Shown here piece by piece: positions 1-11,167 of a stretch of 64,000 bases of DNA. The number at the start of each line of letters is the position of its first letter. Position 1 is the stretch's first letter. The stretch is taken from the NCBI GenBank assembly GCA_030015575.1, contig JASDDO010000006.1, positions 380,578,137 through 380,642,136 of the forward strand, in the 5' to 3' direction. This DNA is from Agapanthus africanus. Taxonomy: Eukaryota; Streptophyta; Magnoliopsida; Asparagales; Amaryllidaceae. Both the position numbers and the translations under genes were made by a program. The notes under the pieces were generated by a model. The model did no database searches, had not been told where the DNA came from, and was given only the letters and a program-made list of their open reading frames with translations.

Positions 1-1528
1 TCACTTCTAACAATCCTTAGTTTCTAATATGGTTCTCTAACTACCCTTTTTACTCTATCTATAGTTTTCTATTAAAGATTTCATTAACCATAATTTATAT
101 ATAAATCGGTTTCCATCAAAGTGTGCGGGGGTGCTATACGCCATCCATCCGACTTCCCCCATAGATATAAATCTACTCACCTTGCTACTTGCTTGCCGAA
201 GTCAATGACGCTTCACTCCGTCTCCTCGGATCTATGCGAAGGTACCTACAATAATACACAATCGCAATCCCTATTAAAATCGAATCCGGAAAACCGATAC
301 GGCACACAGTGCGTTCATAGGTTAGAACATATAGCCTACGCGTGCAAAAACAATCAAATAACCCTTGTTGTCGATGTACAAATATTCAAAAACCCAATAC
401 AAATCCAAATAGCAAAGCCAAACATTTCAAAATACGGAAAACATAGCCAAAATCACATCAAAGTGCTCCCAGATTTTGACTCAGGTCAAACTAGCTAATT
501 TTGCATATGAAAAGGGTCTAATTTAAGAAAAATAGAGCCATGGACAAAACTCAGAGCATTTCCACTCTACCCAGGCCGCAAATTGCGGCCAAAAGGGGTA
601 AATTTGCGGCCACATTAAGGAATTGGGTTCCTGGGTTTTGGGTATAGGTCCTAGGTTGCCTGCACAGCTCTCAGTCTCTGCTAAATAATTTTCCAGGTCT
701 CCGAGTCACTCCAGATTCTTAAATACCATCACAATTCTCACAATTTTCCGACGTCGGGGTTTCTAAGTTTGGGGTTTGGGGTTCTATCTCTGGTTTCAGT
801 CCATGAAACTAACTATAGAGGGGTTATAAGGTCTCTACTAACATCAATTTCATCTTTGGATTCATTTCCAACCCTAACCTCTTCTAGAAATTTCCAAAGT
901 TCACATATCCATACTAAATCGATTCTAAACTTAAACTAGAATATCACAAACTAAAAACTAAACTATTTGGTAGAGATTATACCTCATTAATGCCACCAAG
1001 CAAAACCCTAGAAGTCCCAAGTCTTCAAAATCTAATTTTTCTTGGTCCAATGTGTAGAGGATGAAGTGGGGATTATCTTTTGTGAAGGAAGTATAGGGTT
1101 TTGGTGAGGGAATTGAGATGGGTCATGAGGGTAGAATGGGGGAGCTTGAAGGTGAAGAAGGAGAAGAAAATGGTGGGGGGAAAATGTTTGAGGCAGCACT
1201 CTCCCTCTCTCTCTCTCTTTCTCACTCTCATTGTCTCTCCTAACATGGTCTCATATCATCATTATGTCCCTTCTCTCTCTCTCCTCAACCATTCCTCTTT
1301 TCTTTTCTTTTCTATTCTATTCTCACCAATAAACACATAAACCCAAATAAAACAACACAAATGAACATATAACCAAATGAAATATGTCATGGTGCACTAA
1401 CCATGAAAACTGTAGAAACACGGATTTGGCTTAATCACGATTAGCCGTGCACTAATCTGGTTTTTATCCAAACTGCATATAATAAATTTTAAAAAGATCA
1501 GTTTCACGAGGACCCCGAGCTCTAGACA
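1..1528 (-). mobile_element. Probable LTR or end of an unrelated retroelement
   Basis: This AT-rich stretch has no convincing gene and does not resemble the Tat-type elements to its right. Read on the minus strand it begins with TG at 1528, next to the point where the antisense gene of element B loses homology, and it runs through a pyrimidine/purine-rich tract into a possible splice donor (AATGAG then GTATAAT, near 985-1000). This is how the leader of many plant LTRs looks. It could therefore be the 5' LTR of a minus-strand element that inserted into B, but no second LTR, primer site or coding domain is visible. The short ORFs at 121-498 and 1101-1340 lack any recognisable domain. Confidence 0.35.
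1196..1315. repeat. CT-rich low-complexity tract
   Basis: The plus strand is a run of CT and TCT units (a core of about ten CT repeats near 1203-1220, then TTCCTCTTTTC-like sequence). It is simple sequence inside the putative LTR and gives no coding signal. Confidence 0.7.
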
Positions 1529-1713
1529 TTGTACCTTGTTCTATTCAGTATTTTTTTCATTTCCTGTTAGGCATCGCTTTTATTGCAGATGTATTTACTT
1601 TTCATGCATTGTACAAAAGAATGTTATTAATGAAGTTGCTGTTATTTTTATATCTCTTGTCTCTTGTGATTTACCTTTATATTGCTTAGATACGCTTAGC
1701 GTATTTATTTCAC

Positions 1714-3637
1714 AGTAAATACGTAGCGGACCTCGTCGCATTCCTTCGCCGTACACCGAGAAGCGGGGCGTGACAGAGGCAGAGCTCGATTCAGACGACG
1801 ACATCCCTTTGTCGGAGGTCTTGAGGAGATCAGTTCTCACAGCCCAGACCGAAAGAAAACGCAGAAAGCGCGCAGCGAAAGAACGTGATGCCGCCCTAGC
1901 TGTAGGTGCAGGCTCAAGCACCATGCCATCTGTCGCTATTCCTTCAGAGGGTGCTCCAGCAGCCTTGTCTACCGCCCATAGGCAGGTTGCGCGCGCGGCT
2001 CGGGAAGCAACTGAGAGTCTATCACAAGGTAACGTAATGCCCGGCCTTTTTTTATTAGAACTCGATCTGCAAATTCTTATATACCATATCCTGCAGGGCC
2101 AAGTCCTGGCGATGAGATGGCAGGCGAGACGATGGCGACCACGGAGCCCGAAGTGGCTACTCTCTCTCGGGAGTCTGAGACTTCCCAAACCGTCGCTCTT
2201 TCCCCTTGTGGCTCCCTTGTATCGGCGGGCAACGCAAGCGTCACGACGGCCCTTGTCGAATCAGGGGATGAAGCCATGGGCACAGAAACTATCCCACTGA
2301 AGGAGAGCGAAGAAGCCGCTATGCCTGGTGATGCTTCCGTCGCGGTTTTGGTCGATGACCCATTAGGTAAGTCTTGAGTCACTGTTTTATTTCTCAATCT
2401 CGTTCAGCTTCTTCTGACGATATTTTGTTTGTTGATGCAGCGAACGCTGAGATTGTGCTATCTGAAGCACCTCCGGTCGCCAATATGACGGTTGTTGTTC
2501 CCTTGCCTTCTCATATGCCCTCTAGAATGTTGAAAGGTATAAATTTACGATTTATCGTTTTCATTGTGGGTGTCATCCTCCTTATATTGACAGTATATTG
2601 TCACAACTTTGCAGGAATCCTTTTTGACCATCTGTATCAGGTGCTGAACTCACATTTCTCCTTCCAGCCAGAAATTGTCCTACCCGCTGGTGTCGGTAAG
2701 TATAGCTTTTATCCGACATCATTTCCTTTCTTTTACGGGTAGCCATACCGTTGCTAATTCTTTTTCATATTGAATATAGCATCACGGGTCGAAAGAGGAG
2801 GCGAAAGAATAGCCATGGCTCCGACACTCCCCCTCCTGCCACCTGCGATGGCCGGTATAGTAGACTCTATCGCTCGTGTATTTTATTTAGCTCTCGAGTC
2901 GATATTTGACCATAATTTGTTTTGCAGCAATCGCACCGGCTCCGGCTCTCTTTGAGTCTCACATCCCAATGCCTGCAGGGCCTATTTCTAAACGCCCGTC
3001 TTCCAGGGGCGCTGCGACTAGCCTGAGAATGTCGAGCGAATTCTTCGAGGATCTTGACGCAGAGGCCCTCGTATTCGCTGCAGATTTTGCTGCTGAGGTT
3101 AATTCTATGCTGGCGACGCTCGTGAACTTCCATGACGAAGGTGTCGTCGAGTCTTGGATTAATTACCGCAGAAAGATCGAAGCTTGCCTGCATGAGATTG
3201 AGCTCAAGCGTCCCGCTCCTGAAGTATCAGCTCTGAACTCCCAACGGGCTGCGTGGGTCGAGAGTATTGTTCCTTTCATCCGCCATTTTGAACAAGAGGT
3301 GACCCTGAAGCGAATAAAACATGAAATGGCTTCCAGCGAGTTTGTCCAATTGTGTGCCCAGGTCGAAACGAATGCTGCACGACTGATAGCTATTTTTGAA
3401 GATCTCCAATGATGTATTTCTGACGGGCTGACATTGAGGCAGAAGCTTGACTTCACTGAGCGGGTTACGCAGAATTGAGAAGCTGCTCAGCAGGAAATCA
3501 ATGAGAAGCTTTCTTCCTGTTTGCAGCAACGGGCTCGAATTGAAGCGGGGTTGGCCGCGATGGCTGACCATGAAAAGGAGTTGAGAGGAGTGCGCGAGCG
3601 GCTTACTGACTTACTGAAGATGCCTCCTTCTCAGTAA
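1714..3637 (+). pseudogene. Antisense gene of element B, 3' half (acidic/coiled-coil part of the PMD gene)
   Basis: This is a multi-exon gene remnant read opposite to element B. Likely introns with GT..AG borders are 2029-2096, 2367-2440, 2537-2614, 2696-2779 and 2855-2927, each 68-84 bp. The exons give a Ser/Ala/Glu-rich, probably disordered stretch followed by a last exon (2928-3637) rich in Glu, Leu, Arg and Gln that looks coiled-coil, ending MPPSQ. The last exon matches the corresponding exon of element D at residue level (for example AAEVNSMLATLVNFHDE against AAEANASLSILVTYHDE). Two in-frame TGA codons, at 3410 and 3476, break it; both could be CGA decay. The PMD exon and the promoter are absent. 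The first exon start near 1714 is uncertain. Confidence 0.7.
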
Positions 3638-3752
3638 TCGCCTTTGTATCGACTGAAAATTTGTAATATATGAATAACATGCATTCATTTTCATTCATCA
3701 TTTCATTTTTTATTCTTTTATGTGATGTATTTTGTACTCAATTAGATTCATG

Positions 3753-3758
3753 AATAAA
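3753..3758 (+). terminator. AATAAA poly(A) signal of the B antisense gene
   Basis: The hexamer sits about 115 bp after the antisense stop codon, in the context TGAATAAAAG. The same TGAATAAAA context follows the antisense gene in A, D and E, which supports a real 3' end pointing toward pol. Confidence 0.55.
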
Positions 3759-3759
3759 A

Positions 3760-4079
3760 GGCACATTTTATCTCATATTATCGCTTTCTTTACATTGCTG
3801 CATTGTTGGCGTGTTACTTTAGTAAATGTGGCCCATAGATGGTAGACAACAGTCCATCTTAACCTCCTTGTAGGGTAGCGATGGCTTAGGAAACAGGTTC
3901 AGGTCTGCTGCCTAAGACATTTCAACACTATGAGTGGTCACATAAAAACTTTTCTCCCTATGAGACGAGAGGATTTCGTAGGTGTAATTTCTACTTAGGG
4001 GTCGTGAGGACTTCAAAGTGCATTTTCTCTCGAGAATCCTAAGGATCCTGCAAGAGAATTTTCTTTATGCGCAGGGACA
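3760..4079. other. Non-coding spacer of element B
   Basis: No gene is seen. It joins the antisense gene end to the tandem array and contains degenerate copies of the short CTCACGACTCGTAAGG-type repeat (visible near 3960-4040 as 'gagacgagaggatttcgtagg') that recurs in the 3' regions of A and D. Confidence 0.6.
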
Positions 4080-5530
4080 CTAATTTCCCCGCAGGTCGAG
4101 ACGAATCGAGAGATTCTCGCAAAAACACTGATTTCCTTGCGGGCCGAAACGAATCGAGAGGTTCTCGCCAAGGATGTTGATTTCCCTGAATCGAAAGGTT
4201 TTTGCCAAGGACACTGATTTCCCTGGAGGTCGAGACGAATCGAGAGATTTCTGCAAAGACACTGATCCCCTTGTGGGTCGACGCGAATCGAGAGGTTTTC
4301 GCCAGGGATGCTGATTTCCCTGAATCGAGGGTTTTTTACCAAGGATACTGATTTCCCTAGGGTCAAGACGAATCGAGAGATTCCTGCAAAGACACCGATT
4401 TCCTTAGGGGTCGACGCGAATCGAGAGGTTCTCGCCAAGAACACTGATTTCCCTGAATCGAGAGGTTTTTGCCAAGGACACTGATTTCCCTGGGATCGAG
4501 ACGAATCGAGAGATTCCTGCAAAGACACTGATTTCCCTGCGGGTCGACGTGAATCGAGTGGTTCTCGCCAAGGACGCTGATTTCCCTGAATCGAAAGGTT
4601 TTTGCCAAGGACACTGATTTCCCTGGAGGTCGAGACGAATCGAGAGATTTCTGCAAAGACACTGATCCCCTTGTGGGTCGACGCGAATCGAGAGGTTTTC
4701 GCCAGGGATGCTGATTTCCCTGAATCGAGGGTTTTTTACCAAGGATACTGATTTCCCTAGGGTCAAGACGAATCGAGAGATTCCTGCAAAGACACTGATT
4801 TCCTTGGGGGTCGATGCGAATCGAGAGGTTCTCGCCAAGGACACTGATTTCCCTGAATCGAGAGGTTTTTGCCAAGGACACTGATTTCCCTGGGGTCGAG
4901 ACGAATCGAGAGATTACTGTAAAGACACTGATTTACCTGTGGGTCTACGCGAATCGAGAGGTTCTCGCCAAGGACGCTGATTTCCCTGAATCGAGGGGTT
5001 TTTGCCAAGGATACTGATTTCCCTGGAGGTCGAGACGAATCGAGAGATTCCTGCAAAGACACTGATTTCATTATGGGTCAACGCGAATCGAGAGGTTCTC
5101 GCCAAGGACGCTAATTTCCCTGAATCGAGGGGGTTTTGCCAAGGACACTGATTTCCCTGGGGTCGAGACGAATCGAGAGATTCCTGCAAAGACACTGATT
5201 TCCTTTCGGGTCGACGCGAATTGAGAGGTTCTCGCCATGGACGCTGATTTCCCTGAATCGAGGGGTTTTTGCTAAGGACACTGATTTCCCTGGGGTCGAG
5301 ATGAATCGAGAGATTCCTGCAAAGACACTGATTTCCTTGCGGGTCGACGTGAATCGAGAGGTTCTCGCCAAGGACGCTGATTTCCCTGAATCGAGAGGTT
5401 TTTGACAAGGACACTGATTTTCCTGGGGTCGAGACGAATCGAGAGATTCCTACAAAGACACTGATTTCCTTGCGGGTCGACGCGAATCGAGAGGTTCTCG
5501 CCAAGGACGCTGATTTCCCTGAATCGAGAA
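4080..5530. repeat. 134-bp tandem array in the 3' region of element B
   Basis: Eleven copies of the marker TTTCCCTGAATCGA start at 4181, 4315, 4448, 4581, 4715, 4848, 4981, 5115, 5248, 5381 and 5514, so the period is 133-134 bp. Each unit is made of three related subunits of about 37-48 bp sharing GA(C/T)..TGATTTCC and GAATCGAGAG. A roughly 210-bp block at 4184-4395 recurs almost unchanged at 4584-4795, about three units away, so there is a higher-order period near 400 bp. Open frames across it on both strands are a by-product of the repeat. Confidence 0.93.
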
Positions 5531-5640
5531 GTTTGTGAGTTGATTTGATTCTGAGACAGAGCATTGATCCGGTGGGGAGGTCATTGGCAGACTTGTTTCC
5601 GAGACGACGCGTTGTTCTGATGGGGAGGTCATTAGCTGTC

Positions 5641-5800
5641 TTGCTCCACTTTCTGCGGTGTCAGGGTTGACTTGCTCTGCTTTCTACGGTGTCAGGGTTG
5701 ACTTTCTCCGCATTCCACGGTGTCTAGGTTGACTTGCTCCGCTTTCTGCATTGTCGGTGTTGACTTGCTCTGCTTTCTGCGGTGTCAGGGTTGACTCTAG
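5641..5800. repeat. About 41-bp degenerate tandem repeat
   Basis: Four to five imperfect copies of a unit containing GTTGACTTGCTC and TTTCTGCGGTGTCAGG lie head to tail. They belong to the fast-changing 3' region of element B and are not present in this form in A or D. Confidence 0.7.
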
Positions 5801-7300
5801 GTTGTCTGTGAACCGTGGAATCTTAGAACTAGGGACTTTGCCATGGTTCTGATTGGTGGTGTCGTGTCCGTATCTTGATGGAATGAGGAGAAACGCCATT
5901 GCTGATCTCTAGACTGTAGATGTGGTCTTTGAGATCCGACTCTCCGTTTGAAAGAGCCCGGTGGGGAAATGTAGTTCCCTTTTCGTTTATGCCCATGGAT
6001 TGTATACAGGGGTTAGTATGGACTCACCTGTAGGGCAAAAGTTTCATCTCTTTTTTTTGTTTGCTTCCGCGATGCTCTATCATTTCAGCTTTTTATATCG
6101 CGAAAGTCGCGATTGCCCAATCTTATCTGCTATTTTTCGCGGTGCCCAATCGTTTCGGCTATTTTTTCTTTTTACTCGCTGCTTTTTATTGCGAGTTGCC
6201 CAAATATTTCGGCTATTTCATACGCATTTTTGGCTCGCTGATTTTATTGCAAGTTTGGGACTTGAGATCTAATACCAATCTCAGCATCAGCATCGCTGCG
6301 ACTGGAATATTGCTAGGAGCGAATCATCACTTGCTGCTAAAGGACTTGGGATTTGTTACCGATTTAGGCATCAGCATCGCTATAACTGGGATATTGCCAG
6401 GAGTGAATCATCAATTTCCTTCACCGCTATCGAACAAAGGTGGCTTAGTAGACAGGGTTAGGGACCTGACGACTAAGGCTTTTGACTTCGGGAGCCGTAA
6501 GGGTCTCATAAAGGTATTTCTCCCTATGAGTCGTGAGGATCTCGTAGGTGTAATTTCTCGTTAGGGGTCATGAGGACTCCTAAGTGCACTTTCTCTTAAG
6601 AGTCGTAAGGATCTCATAAGAGCATTTTCTTCTTACAAGTCGAGAGGACCTGCAAGTGTTGTTCACCAAATAGGGGAATTTCACACCATTGGTGGAACTG
6701 GGCGAGGGAACGCATATTTATGCCCGTGGATTGTATACAAGGGTCAATATTGACCGCTTGTAGGGCAGTTTGGGGGATATGATGGCTTAAGAACAGGCTC
6801 AAGTCCCTGTATCTTAAGACTTTTAAATCATGTGAGCCGTGAGGGTCTCATAGGGGAATTCTCCTTATGAGTCATGAGGATCTCGTAAGTGTAATTTCTT
6901 CTTAGGAATCGTAGGGATCCCTAAGTATGTTGCTCCTTTGTGAGTTATAAGGATCTCACATAGGTATTTTCTTCTCAGAAGGTCAAGAGGACCTTGCAAG
7001 TGTGCATGAATTTTTTTACGAGTCTGCGCCCTTTCGGGTTTTCACAAACTCACAGGTAGCCCTGCTGTTTTTACTCACGGAGCCCTTTTGGATTTTCATC
7101 CGTGCCTATTTCTCTTATGGACATACCATTTTTTTTCCGCGTTAGCCTAAGGATGCTGCGGTTCGTACTAGTTTAAAGACGCTTCAGTCCGCTAGTAGTT
7201 TCAGGACATTGCGGTCCATCGTTAGTTTAGGGACATTTCGGTCCGTTGTTTTTCGTATTTGGGACGGGGTATCGTTAGATACTATTTTTAGAGTCTTGAC
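5801..7300 (-). other. 3' non-coding region of element B with modules shared with A and D
   Basis: No gene is seen. Several modules also occur after pol in A and D: the GCAACTCGCAATAAAAAGC module (here reversed, 6120-6210), the GGCAAATGATGATTCGCTCC-like module (about 6310-6425), the CTCACGACTCGTAAGG-type repeats (6500-6990), the pair of AAAACCCGAAAGGGC motifs (7030-7100) and GGACCG-N-AACGTCC repeats (7165-7250). Their shared order marks this as an ancestral 3' UTR rather than random intergenic DNA. Confidence 0.8.
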
Positions 7301-9505
7301 TCAAAAAGATAGCGAGCGGATCATAGGTCTCTTTACCACTAGCATGAGTTTGCCTTGGCGGAATGTTCTCGGCCTAGTTAATCTTTCGTATAAGCATGTA
7401 TTCTTTGCTTTGTAAGCTTCCAAGTTTTGCTGCGCCATGAGACGAGTTTCATCGAGGGCGTCGAGCTCCTCAAGCCGAAGATGAGCATTCTCTTCGTCTG
7501 TTAGCTCGTAATGAACCGCCACTCGTAGAGAGGGTAGCTCTATCTCGAGGGGGAGTACCGCTTCTGTGCCAAATATCAACGCAAATGACGTTGTATTTGT
7601 GGCCGTTTTGAACATGGTCCGATAAGCCCAGAGATCTTCATGCAGCCTCTCGTGCCAGTTCTTTTTATTTTTGGACACCGTCTTCTTTATGATCTTTGTC
7701 AAGGTTTTGTTGAAAGCCTCAGGTAGACCGTTAGCTCGGGGATTATAGGCCGAAGAGTATCTCCAGTCTATATTATGCAGCTGTGCGAAGCGGCTGATTC
7801 TGTGACTTCTGTAGGCTGACCCGTTATCGGAGATAATCCGTCGCGTAGTGCCGAATCGATAAATGACGTGTGTCTTGAAGAAATGGAGAATATTCTCCGT
7901 CTTCACTTCTCTTAGCTGTACTGCTTCTGCCCACTTAGAGAAGTAATCGGTTGTTTCCAATATGAACCGATGCCCTTTGGATGATGCTGGTTCGATGGGC
8001 CCGATTATATCGGTTCCTCACATTTCAAATGGCCAATTATCCAATGTTGGGTGTAGCGGATTCGGATGCTGGTGGATGAATTCCCCATGAATTTGGCAAG
8101 AGTGGCACTGCTTCGTGTATTCGAGGTAGTCCTGAATCATCGTGGGCCAATAGTAGCCCATTCTTTTGATCTTCAGCTTCATCTTTGGTCCCGCTTGATG
8201 AGAACAGCAGAGTCCGTCGTGAGTTTCTTGGATGACTCTCCTTGCTTCTTCCGGTCCCAGGCATCTCAGACACAGAGAGTCGAACGATCTCTTATACAGA
8301 GTATCATTGACGAAGGCGAAAGACAGAGCTCATTTCATGTGTTGATGTCTTAAGGATGCATCTTCAGGTGTTCGACGGAATTTGAAGTGGTCTATAAAGA
8401 CTTCTCTCCAATCCTTAGCTTTTTCTTGGTCCTCTATTTGTAGGGCTGTTTACTTGGTCATTTCCTTTTCACCAGACGATTCCGGAGATATTTCTGTTGG
8501 TGCAAGAACCCGACGGCTTTGTACAATGATCCCTACGTCATCGAGGTTTTCGTCGGCCAGTTCTTTAGCGAGTTTGGCTAATACGTCCGCCTTGCTATTT
8601 TTCGTACGCGGTATGCTTTCCAGGACGTAAGAGGGAATTTGAGTCAGTAACTGTTGTACTCTTTCGCCGTTTACCAACTCTGGTTTGCACGTTTGATAGT
8701 CGCCGTTTACTTGGCTAACGACCAGCTGGGAGTCTCTGTACATGAGGAGGTTTTCGATTCCCATGTCGACAGCGATCTCAATACCTGCTATCAAAGCCTC
8801 ATATTCTGCTTCATTATTTGTCCTCGGCTCTGTTAAGAAAAAGGTAAAGCACATTATCCTTCTATGTAGAGTCATGAAGATGAGGCCTACCCCAGATTTG
8901 ATTATTGGGGAGCTGTGCTTTCGCTTCTTCATTGAAGATGCCCCATCGAAGTAGAGTTTCCATCGGGTATCACTCTCCCCTCTCTCCCTGTCGATCGTGT
9001 CAAACGTGTGCTCGTCTGGAAATTCACAATTTAAGGGTGAATCGGCAGGTATCGGATGCTCAGCGAGGAAGTCGGCGATGGCCTGGCCTTTCACTGCCTT
9101 GAGAGGTCAGTATGTTATCGAGAATTCCATTAAGAGTAGGGCCCATTTAGTGAGCTGTCCCGTTAGTATGGCTCTTGACATCAAATACTTGAGAGGATCC
9201 ACTTTTGATATGAGATGGACCTCATGCGCCAAAGTATAATGCCGAAGCTTTGATATCGCGAAGATCAATGCCAGGCAGTGTTTTTCGATAGGTGAGTAGT
9301 TGTTTTCTGCCCCTAGTAGAACTCAACTCAAATAGTAGAGGGCTCTCTCCTTCCTTTGGTCGTTCTCCTGTGCCCATAGCGCCCCTAAAGAACCTTCAAG
9401 GGCCGTTGTGTACAGGATGATGGGCTTTCCCTTGGCCGGAGCAGTCAGTACCGGCGGATTCTGCGGGTATTGCTTGATTTCATCCAGTGCACTTTGGCAT
9501 TTAGG
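7301..9505 (-). pseudogene. pol: Element B RNase H and integrase, broken
   Basis: Read leftward, the sequence continues the RT of the 31985-33762 segment after removal of element A. RNase H is recognisable by YFDGASS, NNEAEYEALIAG and the D in YRDSQLVVS (9094-8450). Integrase follows with the zinc-binding HCHSC region, SDNGSAYRSH and a degenerate catalytic block (GLPEAFNKT; A has GLAEAFNKT, so the Glu is kept). Frameshifts and stops interrupt it. After KRPMI the coding sequence stops matching: about 50 C-terminal codons and the post-stop spacer are deleted, and the frame runs out at 7301. It is non-functional. Confidence 0.9.
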
Positions 9506-9510
9506 ATCCC
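9506..9510. repeat. Left target-site duplication of element A (ATCCC)
   Basis: ATCCC immediately precedes the 5' LTR and is repeated at 31980-31984 just after the 3' LTR. Five base pairs is the usual Ty3/gypsy target duplication. Joining the flanks restores the RT/RNase H reading frame of element B. Confidence 0.95.
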
Positions 9511-9558
9511 TGTTTCCTGATTTAAAATCAGAAAAGCTTATGGAAAAAGCTTCAGAAG

Positions 9559-10034
9559 AGGGTCACATGCTTTCACGTGACCAGCAGTCACGTGTTGGCA
9601 CGTGACATCTAAAAGCATCATCAAGACAGATTCAGCTTCCTGACTACATCAAAGAAAAGGGCTTCAGAAAGGGTCACGTGCTCCCACGTGACCAGGGTCA
9701 CGTGTTGGCACGTGACATTTTAAAGCGGATTCAAAGGCACATCGGTTCCCTGATCAAATCAAGGAAAAAGCTTCAAAAGAGGTCACGTGCTCCCACGTGA
9801 CCAGGGGTCACGTGTTGGCACGTGACGCTCAAAACATCAGAATTGTTCTCCAGTTAAATCAAGAAAAAGAGTCCAGACAAGGGTCACGTGCTCACACGTG
9901 ACCAGGGGTCACGTGGTGGCACGTGACGGTTAAGCAGCAACCAGAAGACAGCGCAAAAGGAAAGAAGAGGGCTCATTCCAAAGAGGGTCATGTGCCCACA
10001 CGTGACCATGGGTCACGTGCCCACACGTGACCGG
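9559..10034 (+). promoter_or_regulatory. G-box palindrome repeats in U3 of element A (five units)
   Basis: Five units starting near 9561, 9672, 9781, 9892 and 9986 each contain GGTCACGTG facing CACGTGACC, usually twice. CACGTG is the plant G-box, bound by bZIP and bHLH factors in known promoters. The block lies about 320-790 bp upstream of the sense TATA box and, through the other LTR copy, just beyond the antisense promoter, so it could serve both. The regulatory role is inferred; the repeats are plain in the sequence. Confidence 0.7.
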
Positions 10035-10349
10035 CTTTCAAAGCCCATTTTGTTAACAGAATTAAATTCTGAAAGAGATTCAAATCTTTCTAAAGGAAAG
10101 CGATTATCTGGAACCAATCGAATTAGAGATTCAGAGGTGATGAAATATCATCTATCTATGGGAAAATCTCGGGTTTGGAAAGATTTCCCCTTTAAATCTA
10201 ACCGAAACAACAAAGGAGAATCCCGGGACTTGAAATCCAATGGTGAATAAAATTCACCTAATAATCCAAAGGTCCAAAATGAATGATGGATGCAAATCAA
10301 ATCTCTCAATGAAGATTCGTCAAAAACTAATTGACTCGGTTGCTTCTCC

Positions 10350-10357
10350 TATAAATA
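10350..10357 (+). promoter_or_regulatory. TATA box of the element A 5' LTR
   Basis: TATAAATA in the context CTCCTATAAATAGGAGCC, itself a near-palindrome. Transcription would be expected about 30 bp downstream near 10385, making U3 about 870 bp. The same box is at 29254-29261 in the 3' LTR. Confidence 0.75.
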
Positions 10358-10489
10358 GGAGCCAAGAGACACAAAGACAGGAGAGACGCAGAGGGAAGAA
10401 AAAGAGAGAGAGCCTTGATACTTCGAGGAACTTGGATCTTCTGCAAAAGAAAACCCTAGGTAAGAAAGGGAAGGCTTTTTGAAAGAAAG

Positions 10490-11050
10490 AGAATTTAATT
10501 CTCAACAGAGTTTAACTCTGATATATAAAACAGAAGAACATATTTCTTCTCTCTTTGATAGAGGATCTGCAAAGTGCACATCTCCCCTTGAAGTTGAGAA
10601 TTTAATTCTCAATGGGTCGAGATCCTGCCATGCAGATCCAAAACATAGAGAGGGAATGGCAGCACAAGAATTTAATTCTCACAGAACTATAGGAATTTAA
10701 TTCCTTTAAAATAAAACTAGGGCTTGACCCTGTGTTATGGGAATTTAATTCCTTCAGAACAAAAAGAAACAGGGTTTAACCCTAATTAAGAACCTAGTTC
10801 TGTTGGAACAGCGGGGATTTAATTCCCTTGATCATAACTTAAAAGAAAGTGGGAATTTAATTCCTTAAAAGCTTTTATTAGGGTTTAACCCTATTCAGTT
10901 CTTCACATATATGAAGAATTTAATTCCTACAGAAAATTCAGAGTCCAACTCTATTCAGAATATAAACCTTCGAAAGGAAGTAGGAATTTAATTCCTCTGA
11001 AATTACTGTCAGGGTTTAACCCTACGAGGAACTTGATTCCTGGAAAAGAT
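10490..11050 (+). repeat. Field of short odd-length palindromes in R-U5 of element A
   Basis: More than a dozen 11-15-bp perfect or near-perfect palindromes with one central base occur here, mainly GGAATTTAATTCC, AGAATTTAATTCT, AGAGTTTAACTCT and AGGGTTTAACCCT. They are spaced irregularly, about 20-70 bp apart. Related words appear in the LTRs of B/C and D and in the antisense 5' UTRs. Confidence 0.85.
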
Positions 11051-11167
11051 TAACAGATCCTCTAAAACAACATACATAGAGGCAGGGTCACGTGTCACCA
11101 CGTGACCCCCCCCAAGAGATCTACAGAAAGCCCCTTTGAGGCAGCACCCCACGTGACCCCTCCTGCC

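Larger units (their letters stand above)
1529..9510 (-). mobile_element. Element B, 3' part (Tat-type Ty3/gypsy, minus strand)
   Basis: This is the downstream part of a minus-strand retrotransposon split by element A. From right to left it holds RNase H and integrase (9505-7301), a non-coding 3' region with several repeat families, the 134-bp tandem array, and the last part of the antisense gene on the plus strand. Its 3' LTR and the first half of the antisense gene are missing; homology stops near 1500-1530. The other part of the same element is at 31980-41591: protein similarity runs straight across the insertion of A once one ATCCC copy is removed. Confidence 0.88.

Noticed and set aside
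121..498. 125-codon open frame at the left edge
   Set aside because: It has no ATG at its start, no recognisable domain and plant-LTR-like composition.
1595..2188. 197-codon minus-strand frame opposite the B antisense gene
   Set aside because: It is a shadow of the plus-strand exon, crosses its intron, and is not matched in D.
4013..5632. Several open frames on the minus strand of the 134-bp array
   Set aside because: They are frame-shifted translations of the same repeat and have no start context or domain.
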